A stretch of DNA of 64,000 nucleotides from SFHK01 sp964554795 (GTDB lineage: Bacteria; Bacillota; Clostridia; Christensenellales; Aristaeellaceae). Below are positions 34,447-41,829 of the stretch, piece by piece. The notes under the pieces are model-generated. The model had not been told where the DNA came from and searched no databases. It saw only the letters and a list, made by a program, of their open reading frames with translations. Position numbers and translations under genes: made by a program. Position 1 is the stretch's first letter. Each line of letters starts with the position of its first letter. The stretch is taken from contig CAZKQB010000010.1 in NCBI GenBank assembly GCA_964554795.1, positions 1 through 64,000 on the forward strand, given 5' to 3'.

Positions 34447-34475
34447 GAGTGTTAATTATGGGCGCGCAACAGAGC

Positions 34476-35015
34476 CTACCGCCGTATCCATCCCACGGTT
34501 GGCAAGAGGAAATCAACGAAGAACAGCAGAACGAAAAGGCTAAGAGTGATGTACGATATGACGGCGGCTGTGCGGGCGCGGCGGCGCTCGTAGCCTATGG
34601 CCTCTTCTGCGCGCCGGTGTGCGTCTTCCACCTGCTCGGAGCGGTGCGAGATGCGCGCGTCCTTTTCGGCGAGGCGCGCCTCCAGCCCGGCCACGATGGC
34701 CTGATAGTTGCGCGCGATTTCGCTGCCTGCCCACCGGAGGATGGCCTTGATTTCGCTTTCGGTGTAGCCGTCCTCTGTCAGCTTTTCCTGGTTGATTTCG
34801 AGCTGCTTGGGCGCGATGCCCGCCAGCTCGTCGAGGCTGCCGTGCATGGCAATCACCAGCTTGCGCACAACCTCAAAGCTTGCGCTGTCATCGTCCATAT
34901 CCCCGAAGTACCTTGGCACCGTGCCGATCGGGATGCCCGTAAGCTCGGAGAGCTGCTGCTGCGTGTAGCCGGTTCGCGCCTTGAGGTCGTTCAGGTATTG
35001 AGAAATTCTGCCCAT
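34476..35015 (-). CDS. HTH protein with coiled coil and C-terminal membrane helix
   Basis: A 179-residue protein. The N-terminal XRE-type HTH (residues 4-60, TGYTQQQLSELTGIPIGTVP) is followed by a helical region (about 90-150, EARLAEKDARISHRSEQVED) and a final membrane segment YITLSLFVLLFFVDFLL. A membrane-tethered regulator or sensor of the lysogenic state is a fair guess. Two TTCGGA-type half-sites lie just before its start (35036-35056) and could be its operator. Confidence 0.78.
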   Translation of the reverse strand: MGRISQYLNDLKARTGYTQQQLSELTGIPIGTVPRYFGDMDDDSASFEVVRKLVIAMHGSLDELAGIAPKQLEINQEKLTEDGYTESEIKAILRWAGSEIARNYQAIVAGLEARLAEKDARISHRSEQVEDAHRRAEEAIGYERRRARTAAVISYITLSLFVLLFFVDFLLPTVGWIRR

Positions 35016-35170
35016 GTAACCCCTGCTTTCTCCACATTTCGGATACTTTTCGGACGCTTCCTATAAAATGTGTGCACTTTTTCGATACATCATCTGAACC
35101 ATTGCGCATTTTGCGCACATGTGCAATGCTGATTTCAGCCCATCAAGGGGCAAGTAAGGGAGGGTGCGCC

Positions 35171-35383
35171 ATGTTCCGTTCATTTTTTCGTTTCTTTCAA
35201 TCCACGCCCGCGGAGGGGCGGCAGGTGCTCACACAGAGGCTTTCGCACGGCGGGCGCTTCACCGTGCGGTACGTCCGTTACCCGCAGCATCCGGAGGTGC
35301 TGGAGTTCGTCGACTGCGCCAAAAGCATCCGCTACATTAATATGGATGCCGACTCCGACGCGAACATCTCTCAGCTGATCTGA
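35171..35383 (+). CDS. Small prophage protein, unknown (70 aa)
   Basis: ATG at 35171 has AGGGAGGGTGCGCC in front. The product, MFRSFFRFFQSTPAEGRQVL onward, contains RFTVRYVRYPQHPEVLEFVD and has no recognised family. It lies between two regulators and overlaps the 3' end of the cI-like gene on the other strand by 13 bases. Confidence 0.6.
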   Translation: MFRSFFRFFQSTPAEGRQVLTQRLSHGGRFTVRYVRYPQHPEVLEFVDCAKSIRYINMDADSDANISQLI

Positions 35384-35835
35384 GATGCGTTATCGTCCTC
35401 GCCGGACAGCGCCTCGGCGTTGCGAGCGAGCTCGTCGCTCGTCGGCAGTGCGGAGACGGGGTCTCGGCCATGCGCGAGCGCGTCAGCGAAGCGCCTGATG
35501 GTTTCCTCCAAGATGCGGCGCTGCTGCTCGTCTAAATGGAGATACGTGTCCAGCAGCGCGCGGAACACGTCGCTGTCGCAATGGGCTTGTACGAGTTGAT
35601 CAACGATTAACTGATTGTCGTCCGTGCGCTGAGCCAGCATTTCGCCTTGGCCAGTTTCGAGCCATTTACGGTTAACGCCATATTCTCTAATGATGGCATT
35701 GATCCTGTAGTCAGGGATTTCGACAAGACCAAGCTCCATGTTCGAGATCATAGAGCGCGTCATGTCGAGTCTCGCAGCGAAGGCTGTCTGCGACAGCCCG
35801 AAATGTTCGCGCAGCTCTCGAATCCGCCTATTCAC
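35371..35835 (-). CDS. CI-like XRE repressor
   Basis: A 154-residue protein starting at GTG 35835 (GAGGTG in front). HTH at about residues 5-58 (LREHFGLSQTAFAARLDMTR, VNRKWLETGQGEML), then a helical dimerisation region without peptidase residues. Its promoter is divergent from that of the early genes (35855-35883 against 35917-35945), the normal switch layout. It is the best candidate for the prophage repressor. Confidence 0.85.
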   Translation of the reverse strand: MNRRIRELREHFGLSQTAFAARLDMTRSMISNMELGLVEIPDYRINAIIREYGVNRKWLETGQGEMLAQRTDDNQLIVDQLVQAHCDSDVFRALLDTYLHLDEQQRRILEETIRRFADALAHGRDPVSALPTSDELARNAEALSGEDDNASQIS

Positions 35836-35854
35836 AGTTCATCACCTCGCGAAC

Positions 35855-35883
35855 ATTATATCATGTGGCATTTGCATTGTCAA
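35855..35883 (-). promoter_or_regulatory. Repressor promoter
   Basis: TTGACA (35883-35878) and TATAAT (35860-35855) on the minus strand, 17-base spacer. The flanking TGCATTGTCAAG recurs in the divergent promoter as TGCATTGACAAG, a candidate operator. Confidence 0.9.
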
Positions 35884-35916
35884 GACAAAAAATTCTCAAA
35901 AAACGCGCTACATGCA

Positions 35917-35945
35917 TTGACAAGGCATTCTGCGTGTGATATAAT
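35917..35945 (+). promoter_or_regulatory. Early (lytic) promoter
   Basis: TTGACA at 35917-35922 and TATAAT at 35940-35945, 17-base spacer; ACAAGGAGGG and ATG 35978 follow. Confidence 0.92.
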
Positions 35946-35977
35946 GTATTCACAAGACATAACAAGGAGGGAAAGTC

Positions 35978-36139
35978 ATGAAGAGCAAGGATGCGCAGCG
36001 TTTTAGCGAGGTCGTCAAGGCCTGCTCCGGGATGGGCGAGCAGAATCTGATGCTGCTGCTCGCCTACGCGAAAGGACTTGAAATCGGACAGATCACAGCA
36101 AAGGCGCAACAGAAAAGAGGCAAGGAGGGCACCCCATGA
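35978..36139 (+). CDS. Small early protein (53 aa)
   Basis: AAGGAGGGAAAGTC precedes the ATG at 35978. The product reads MKSKDAQRFSEVVKACSGMG and later EQNLMLLLAYAKGLEIGQ. It is the first gene behind the early promoter, where Cro-like or excisionase genes usually lie. It has no clear HTH, so its role is open. Its stop overlaps the next ATG (ATGATG). Confidence 0.65.
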   Translation: MKSKDAQRFSEVVKACSGMGEQNLMLLLAYAKGLEIGQITAKAQQKRGKEGTP

Positions 36140-36300
36140 TGATGTCGGACACGATGACAGAGGAGGACAGAGGGATTCTGCGCGATCGGATTGCGCAGGT
36201 GCTGTCGGAGATTTGGTCGGACAGGACGGGCTACAAGGTGACCATGCGTTTTGTACACAAGGGCGACGTGGAGGAGGGAAAGAACCATGATGATGAGTGA
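36136..36300 (+). CDS. Small early protein (54 aa)
   Basis: Starts in the previous stop at 36136 (GGCAAGGAGGGCACCCC in front). The product reads MSDTMTEEDRGILRDRIAQV, then SEIWSDRTGYKVTMRFVHKG. It ends in the next gene's start region. Unknown function; translationally coupled with its neighbours. Confidence 0.6.
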   Translation: MMMSDTMTEEDRGILRDRIAQVLSEIWSDRTGYKVTMRFVHKGDVEEGKNHDDE

Positions 36301-36850
36301 GTTTGTCGAGCGCACAGGCTTCGAGCCGACGCCGGAGGAGTACGCGGAGATTGAGCAGCAGTATTGCGAATCCAGTGACAACAAGGATGTTTTCTGCGCG
36401 CGCTGGAAAAAGACGGTCGGCGCAGAGGGCATGATGAAGACCCGCGCCGTGCGGATTGAAAGCCTGCGCTCTCGGGCAATTGACGCGCAGAAGGCGCTCA
36501 AAAATACCATCGCCGAAAAGGAAAAGCGCATCAGCGAGCTGGAGAGGGAGCTGGAGCGCGAGCAGGAGTGGCGGCCCTGCGAGGACAGCGACAACGTCAG
36601 CCAGGCGGATTACGACAAGCTGGCAAAGGCGGCCGGCGTGAGGGAGCTGAGCGACGATGAGGCTGCGGAGCTGATCGCGCAGGAATTCGGCTTTGAGCGC
36701 TCCAGAATCCGCATCGTGCGCGAGGCGGACGTTATGCAGATCAACCGTCACAGGCGTCTGCGCAAGGCCGGGACCGTCGAGCGGAAGCCGCTCTACTACG
36801 CCACCGACTGGGATTACGTCCGTTTCAGCGCATCGCTTGCGTCACCATGA
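36287..36850 (+). CDS. Early phage protein, unknown (187 aa)
   Basis: Start at ATG 36287 with GAGGAGGG in front. The N-terminus VERTGFEPTPEEYAEIEQQY recalls proteins common next to early modules of clostridial phages. The centre is a coiled coil (EKRISELERELEREQEW) and the C-terminus is ADVMQINRHRRLRKAG. No enzyme motif seen. Confidence 0.7.
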   Translation: MMMSEFVERTGFEPTPEEYAEIEQQYCESSDNKDVFCARWKKTVGAEGMMKTRAVRIESLRSRAIDAQKALKNTIAEKEKRISELERELEREQEWRPCEDSDNVSQADYDKLAKAAGVRELSDDEAAELIAQEFGFERSRIRIVREADVMQINRHRRLRKAGTVERKPLYYATDWDYVRFSASLASP

Positions 36851-36888
36851 GCTATGAGATGTATAACGGCGATTGCCACAAGGTATGA
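36847..36888 (+). pseudogene. Start of a phage DNA methylase gene, cut off
   Basis: An ATGA-coupled frame reads MSYEMYNGDCHKV and stops. The phrase YxxYNGDC is the typical beginning of small phage adenine or cytosine DNA methyltransferases. Nothing of the remaining protein follows, so this appears to be a deletion scar. Confidence 0.4.
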
Positions 36889-37042
36889 GCCCGGCCGCCC
36901 ATGGGCGCGGTGCATGGGCCAAAGAGATTAAGGAGGATGCGTTATGCGGGAAGCTTCTTGCGGCCCTGTGCAAGGGCATAGCAAAGCGCCCCGCCCGCTG
37001 GAGCGGGACGGGGCACAAAGAGAGAAACAAACAACCACCCGT

Positions 37043-37462
37043 ATGATACCTCAATCCGAGAAAAAAGTCAAGCCCTCGCTCTACGAAATCGCAAGAAAAA
37101 ACGGAGCAAAAACCCGCGACATGGTCGAGGCAGTGCGCAGCCTATACCCTGGATACGACGCGGCGCTGCAGAGCAAGTGCGAGCACGGGGAGAGGTACGG
37201 CGTACGGCTGCGGGAGGACGCGGAGAAGCTGCTGATTTACCGCTTTGCGCCGGAGGCCGGCGAGCGGCCCAGCAGAAGGCGGAGACTCAAGGCAAAGCGC
37301 GTCACCTGCCGCCTGAGCGAGGCGAATTACAGCGGCCTGCAGCAGGCGATACGGGCTTCCGGCACGACCATTCAGGCCGTGATTGAGGGCACGGTGATTG
37401 ACTTCATCGCGCGACATACGGAAAAGAACAGAGGACAGGAGGAACAGCACCATGAGCAGTAA
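37043..37462 (+). CDS. Early phage protein, unknown (139 aa)
   Basis: I choose the ATG at 37043 (IPQSEKKVKPSLYEIARKNG) over the open frame from 36944, which runs through a GC-rich inverted repeat (CCCCGCCCGC near 36986 with GCGGGACGGGG). Basic protein; the C-terminal part VTCRLSEANYSGLQQAIRAS resembles ribbon-helix-helix type DNA binding. It overlaps the Gp157-like gene by 11 bases. Confidence 0.6.
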   Translation: MIPQSEKKVKPSLYEIARKNGAKTRDMVEAVRSLYPGYDAALQSKCEHGERYGVRLREDAEKLLIYRFAPEAGERPSRRRRLKAKRVTCRLSEANYSGLQQAIRASGTTIQAVIEGTVIDFIARHTEKNRGQEEQHHEQ

Positions 37463-37961
37463 GAGGCAAACGCTGTACGAGCTGACGGGCGAGTACGAGG
37501 AGCTGATCGGCGCGCTGGAGTGCGCCGAGAGCGAGGAGGAGGCCGACGAAATCTGGCGTCGGCTGGGCGACACGGAGGACGGCATACAGGACAAGGCCGA
37601 GGCGTATGCACGCATCCTGCGCAACAAGCAGGCAGAGGCCGACGCGCTAAAGACGGAGAAGCGGCGGCTGGAGCAGCGGCTGAGGGCCGCAGAGGCCGTC
37701 GTCGAGCGCTTGAAGGCGCGCATGCTGGAGATCATGCAGTGGCTTGGCGTCCGTGAGGTGCCGACCGGCATCGGCAAGTGGCGGGTGCAGATGAATCCGT
37801 ACAGTGTGAGCGTGCTGGACGAAGCCGCCGTGCCGGACGAGTTCCGCATTCCGCAGCCGGACAAGATCGACAAGGAAGGCATTCTCAAGCACTACAAGGA
37901 GACGGGCGAGATTTTGGACGGCACTTCCGTTGCGCAGAGTCTCGGCATCCGCTTCCGCTAA
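37452..37961 (+). CDS. Siphovirus Gp157-like protein
   Basis: A 169-residue protein with a long N-terminal coiled coil (residues 5-100) and the C-terminal Gp157-type domain (IGKWRVQMNPYSVSVLDEAA, ending in DGTSVAQSLGIRFR). GGACAGGAGGAACAGCACC precedes the ATG. The family is always found in early phage operons next to single-strand annealing proteins, as here; its job is not established. Confidence 0.8.
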   Translation: MSSKRQTLYELTGEYEELIGALECAESEEEADEIWRRLGDTEDGIQDKAEAYARILRNKQAEADALKTEKRRLEQRLRAAEAVVERLKARMLEIMQWLGVREVPTGIGKWRVQMNPYSVSVLDEAAVPDEFRIPQPDKIDKEGILKHYKETGEILDGTSVAQSLGIRFR

Positions 37962-37972
37962 GGAGGGCGCGT

Positions 37973-38692
37973 ATGGAAAAGCTGCTTTTCCCGCTGCTGC
38001 AGGCGGGGCAGATTGAGGTCAAGGTCAAAAAGGCCACGGAGAGCGGCGCGGTGCTGCTGCTTTACAAAACCGCGCGGACGGACATGGATTTGCTGGACAG
38101 CACGGTGGGGCCCGACAACTGGACGAACGACTACCGTGAGATCAAGGGCAATCTCTATTGCGGCATCGCGATCCGCCGCGACGGCGAATGGATCTGGAAG
38201 TGGGATTGCGGCATCGAGAGCCGCAGCGACAGCGACGGCAACGAAAAGAAGGGCGAGGCCAGCGACGCGTTTAAGCGCGCGGGATTTAGGTGGGGCATCG
38301 GGCGCGAGCTCTACACAGCGCCCTTCACGTTCGCCTCCGTTCCGACCGAGCGGCAGGGCGCGGGCTACAAGGTTTCCGGGTTTCCCAAGTTCTGGGTGGA
38401 CGAGATTGGATACGCCGAGGGCGCGATTTCCAAGCTACGCATCCTGTGTAAGAATCGGAACGCCACCACCGAGGTTTTTAGCATGGGCTGCGGCAACAGG
38501 GCGGCGCCGAGTGCAGCGCCGGCATCGGAGGCCGATCCAAATGCTCCGGCGACGGCAGCGCAGATCAGCACGCTAATGCTTCGGATGAGCAACATTCAGC
38601 GCGCGGCAGCCACCAAGAAGTACGGCGAGCGCCTTGAGCGGCTGACGTCTGACGCCGCTGGGAGGCTGCTGCAGCGGCTGAACGCGCAATGA
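37973..38692 (+). CDS. Rad52/Sak-type single-strand annealing protein
   Basis: A 239-residue protein; AAGGAGGGCGCGT precedes the ATG at 37973. The Rad52-like core is LLDSTVGPDNWTNDYREIKG, then LYCGIAIRRDGEWIWKWDCG, and GEASDAFKRAGFRWGIGREL as the strong family signature. Such proteins pair complementary single strands in phage recombination. It sits between the Gp157-like gene and SSB, as usual. Confidence 0.85.
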   Translation: MEKLLFPLLQAGQIEVKVKKATESGAVLLLYKTARTDMDLLDSTVGPDNWTNDYREIKGNLYCGIAIRRDGEWIWKWDCGIESRSDSDGNEKKGEASDAFKRAGFRWGIGRELYTAPFTFASVPTERQGAGYKVSGFPKFWVDEIGYAEGAISKLRILCKNRNATTEVFSMGCGNRAAPSAAPASEADPNAPATAAQISTLMLRMSNIQRAAATKKYGERLERLTSDAAGRLLQRLNAQ

Positions 38693-39226
38693 CGGGGCGG
38701 CTGATCGACCTTGCGGTCGGTATGGATGGGAAGCAGCGCGTCACGATTGCGATTGACGGAGATTTCCGCGAGAGCCTTCGACGCGCTGCGCGATACGGAC
38801 GTATCTGTGGAAATCAAAAAGCACCGGCACAAGCGCTCCCTCGACGCAAACGCTTACGCGTGGGTGCTGATCGACAAGCTGGCGGCGGCGCTCAATCTGA
38901 GCAAGGCAGAGGTCTACCGGGAGCTGATCCGGGGCATCGGCGGCGTATCAGAGACGGTCTGCGTCGAGGATCGCGCCGTCTCCCGATTGGTCGAGGGCTG
39001 GCGGCACAATGGGCTTGGCTGGTTTTCGGAGACTTTTCCGAGCAAGCTCAGGGGCTGCACCAACGTTATTCTCTATTATGGATCAAGCGTCTACGACACG
39101 CGGCAGATGTCCGCGCTGATCGACGCGGCGGTGGAGAGCTGCAAGGCACTGAATATCGAAACGATGCCGCCAGCCGAGCTGGCAGCGTTGGAAGCAAGCT
39201 GGAACGAGCCTCAGAGGGGCGATTAA
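38689..39226 (+). pseudogene. Early phage protein (recombination-associated), frameshifted
   Basis: The start ATG at 38689 overlaps the previous stop and gives MTGRLIDLAVGMDGKQRVTI, AIDGDFRES. The continuation, FDALRDTDVSVEIKKHRHKR with SLDANAYAWVLIDKLAAALN and CTNVILYYGSSVYDTRQMS, is in another frame that opens before 38775. A single-base change near 38775-38780 separates the halves. The SLDANAYAW motif belongs to a family common beside phage annealing proteins, possibly NinB-related. Confidence 0.65.
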
Positions 39227-39246
39227 CAAGGATGGAGGATTTACTC

Positions 39247-39480
39247 ATGGCAAAAAGGAAGAGCGCCAGACGTCTTTGCAAGGGCGTTGCAACGCATGAT
39301 AGGAACGCAAGATACGTGCAGGATTGCGTGCGGGTTCCCCGCGCCGAATACGACGCGCTGATGCGCAAGGTGGTCACATACGAGATCGCGTGCGGCATCG
39401 TCGATGGATTTACGAGCGACTTTGCGGACGCGCGCCCGCTGCGCCAGATGATAGCAGCTGCGGGCCGAAGGGAGGGATGA
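39247..39480 (+). CDS. Small phage protein (77 aa)
   Basis: GATGGAGGATTTACTC precedes the ATG at 39247. The product, MAKRKSARRLCKGVATHDRN then VPRAEYDALMRKVVTYEIAC, is basic at the N-terminus and has no known domain. It lies between the frameshifted early gene and ssb. Confidence 0.6.
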   Translation: MAKRKSARRLCKGVATHDRNARYVQDCVRVPRAEYDALMRKVVTYEIACGIVDGFTSDFADARPLRQMIAAAGRREG

Positions 39481-39495
39481 CCTATCAACAGGGTA

Positions 39496-39906
39496 ATGCT
39501 CGTCGGCAACGTTGTGGCCGCGCCGGAGATTCGCACGACGCAGAACGGCACCGCATGCGGCACGTTCCGGCTGGCGGTGCGGCGCCGGTTCGCCAACCAG
39601 CAGGGCGTGCGCGAGGCGGATTTTATCAACGTTGTTGTCTGGCGTCAGCTGGCGGAGCTTTGCGGGAAATACCTTTCCAAGGGGCGCAAGTGCGCGGTGA
39701 TTGGAAGCCTTCAGACCCGTTCCTATGACGCGCAGGATGGCTCGAAGCGCTATGTGACGGAGGTTGTGGCGGACGAGGTGGAGTTCCTCGGAAGCCCGAA
39801 CGGAGACGGGCGTTCGCGCCCGGATGAGGCGCCCTTGCCGCCGGAGCCGCCGGAGGCGCGCCCGACCGAAATGCAGGAAGTCGATGAGGACGATTTGCCG
39901 TTTTGA
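39496..39906 (+). CDS. ssb: Single-stranded DNA-binding protein
   Basis: An OB-fold SSB with LVGNVVAAPEIRTTQNGTAC, FRLAVRRRF, DFINVVVWRQLAELCGKYLS and the acidic tail ending DEDDLPF that recruits partners. The family starts MNRVMLVG. Here the codons before this ATG read ATC-AAC-AGG-GTA, and GGGAGGG ends 7 bases before the ATC (39484) but 19 before this ATG. The true start may therefore be a non-standard ATC, or an ATG lost by mutation. Confidence 0.9.
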   Translation: MLVGNVVAAPEIRTTQNGTACGTFRLAVRRRFANQQGVREADFINVVVWRQLAELCGKYLSKGRKCAVIGSLQTRSYDAQDGSKRYVTEVVADEVEFLGSPNGDGRSRPDEAPLPPEPPEARPTEMQEVDEDDLPF

Positions 39907-39920
39907 TGAGAGGGGAGCAC

Positions 39921-40380
39921 ATGGCCGATCTGAAGTGGATCAAGATTATCCTGGACAAATGACGGAGGGCTGAACAATCCGGCGTCGGTCAACATTAAAG
40001 GGCCGGCCGGCACAGCGGCGAGTGCGAGCGACTCCGGATGGCAGACGCTGACTCTGCAGGAGGGCATTACCGTGCACGATGGCAGCTTTGCCGTGACCCC
40101 GCAATACCGCAAGATCGGCAATCACGTGTACATCAAAGGGCATATCAACACCAGCATTCCCTCCGGCGGCAGCAAGCTGATCGCGGTGATGCCGGAGGGA
40201 TACCGCGTCCCGTCCGGCACGCATTATGACATGTGCGAGTGCGGCAACCAGCGCATTGGGCGCTTCTACTGCAATTCGAGCGGCAACCTTGCGGTCGAGT
40301 GGGTTGTTACTTTTGGAAGCTCCGGGCAGTATACCGGCGCAGGATGGATACAGCTCGACATGGATTATCTCGTAGATTGA
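39921..40380 (+). pseudogene. Fusion scar: replisome-organiser start joined to a tail-fibre end
   Basis: ATG at 39921 after AGGGGAGCAC gives MADLKWIKIILDK and a stop; MADLKWIKI is the usual start of DnaD-like phage replisome organisers. A second frame, open from about 39936, reads GGLNNPASVNIKGPAGTAAS and then, from GTG 40072, a 102-residue beta-rich C-terminus (KIGNHVYIKGHINTSIPSGG, ending WIQLDMDYLVD) like phage tail-fibre or receptor-binding ends. Neither is complete. The portal gene follows directly, so replication initiator and terminase genes seem to have been removed here. Confidence 0.6.
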
Positions 40381-40392
40381 GAGGTGAGCGGG

Positions 40393-41823
40393 GTGCTTTC
40401 GGAAACCGAAATCCTTCGCCTAATCGAAGAGGATACCGCCAGCACAAAAAAGCGGCTGGCACGCGTCGGACAGGCCTACTATGAAGGCGATCATGACATC
40501 CGCAACTATCAGCTGTTTTACTACAATGCCGACGGGGAGCTGGTGGAGGACAAGACGCGGTCCAACATCAAGATTTCGCATCCGTTCTTCTCGGAGATAG
40601 TCGATCAGGAGGCACAGTACATGCTTTCTGGCGGCGGCAGCTTTATCCGCTCCGACAAGCCGGATCTGCAGGCGCTGCTGGACGAGTACTTCAATGAAAA
40701 TGAGGACTTCACGGCGGAGCTGTACGAGGTTATTGCGGGTGCGATTTCCAAGGGCTATGAGTACATGTACGCGTACAAGAATCGCGACGGACGCCTTGCG
40801 TTTCAGTGCGCGGATTCACTGGGCGTGGTGGAGGTTCGACCGAAGGACACGGACGATCACGCGGAATATGTGATCTACTGGTACATCGACCGGATTGAAA
40901 AGGGACAGCGGAAAATCAAACGGATCCAGATTTGGGATGATGCCCAAATCTGGTTTTATGTTCAGGCGGAGGACGGGAGGCTTGTGCCCGACGACTCGCA
41001 GGAGGTCAATCCGCGGCCGCACACGCTTTACCGCAAGCGGGATGGCGGCGAGCTGTACTATGAGAATTTTGGGTTCATCCCATTTTTCCGCCTCGACAAC
41101 GGGCCGAAGCAAGTCTCGGGGCTTAAGCCGATCAAGGCGCTGATCGACGACTATGATCTGATGGCGTGCGGGCTGTCCAACAACCTGCAGGACGCCTCGG
41201 AGTATCTTGTGGTCGTCAAGGGGTTCCAGGGCGACAGCTTGGAGGAATTGATGCAGAATGTTAAGACCAAAAAGCATATCGGCGTCGCCGGCGAGAACGG
41301 TGGGGACGTGGACTTTAAGACGGTTGACATCCCGTATGAGGCACGCAAGGCCAAGCTCGAGCTGGACGAAGCCAATATCTATCGCTTTGGTATGGGCTTT
41401 AACTCGAACCAGGTGGGCGACGGCAATGTGACGAACGTCGTGATCAAGTCGCGTTATGCATTGCTTGACCTGAAGTGCAACAAGCTGGAGATCCGGCTAA
41501 AGCAGTTTTTGCGCAAGGTTCTGCGGATTGTGTTGCAGGAAATCAATGACGAGCGGGGCACGAATTACCAGAACAAGGATGTGTATTTTTCCTTTACGCG
41601 CGAGGTCATGACGAACGCGGCGGACAATGCACAAATCGAGCTGACCGACGCGCAGACGCAGCAGACCCGGATCAACACGCTGCTCTCCCTTGAGGGGACG
41701 CTGGGGCACGAGCTGGTTGCGCAGAACATCTGCGAGGTGCTGGAGCTTGACTATGACGACATTAAAGCGAAGCTGCCTGATCCATACGAGGAGGAAAGCG
41801 CGCTGAACGCCTTGACGAGGTGA
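40393..41823 (+). CDS. Portal protein (SPP1 gp6 family)
   Basis: A 476-residue portal from GTG 40393 (AGAGGTGAGCG in front); GTG 40384 is an alternative. Features are FEGDHD-like YYEGDHDIRNYQLFYY near the N-terminus, IKISHPFFSEIVDQEAQYML, the stem region FGFIPFFRLDN and LKQFLRKVLRIVLQEINDE. It forms the dodecameric DNA gate of the capsid. It is normally preceded by terL, which is missing. Confidence 0.9.
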   Translation: MLSETEILRLIEEDTASTKKRLARVGQAYYEGDHDIRNYQLFYYNADGELVEDKTRSNIKISHPFFSEIVDQEAQYMLSGGGSFIRSDKPDLQALLDEYFNENEDFTAELYEVIAGAISKGYEYMYAYKNRDGRLAFQCADSLGVVEVRPKDTDDHAEYVIYWYIDRIEKGQRKIKRIQIWDDAQIWFYVQAEDGRLVPDDSQEVNPRPHTLYRKRDGGELYYENFGFIPFFRLDNGPKQVSGLKPIKALIDDYDLMACGLSNNLQDASEYLVVVKGFQGDSLEELMQNVKTKKHIGVAGENGGDVDFKTVDIPYEARKAKLELDEANIYRFGMGFNSNQVGDGNVTNVVIKSRYALLDLKCNKLEIRLKQFLRKVLRIVLQEINDERGTNYQNKDVYFSFTREVMTNAADNAQIELTDAQTQQTRINTLLSLEGTLGHELVAQNICEVLELDYDDIKAKLPDPYEEESALNALTR

Positions 41824-41829
41824 CAGTGG

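Noticed and set aside
36986..37012. GC-rich inverted repeat as a terminator or origin
   Set aside because: No T tract, and no repeated iteron-like units; it probably affects translation or partial termination before the 37043 gene.
38689..39480. One 263-residue protein from the continuous frame
   Set aside because: After 29 codons the frame reads Arg/Gly-rich shadow sequence; the conserved body is in the other frame and a separate small gene starts at 39247.
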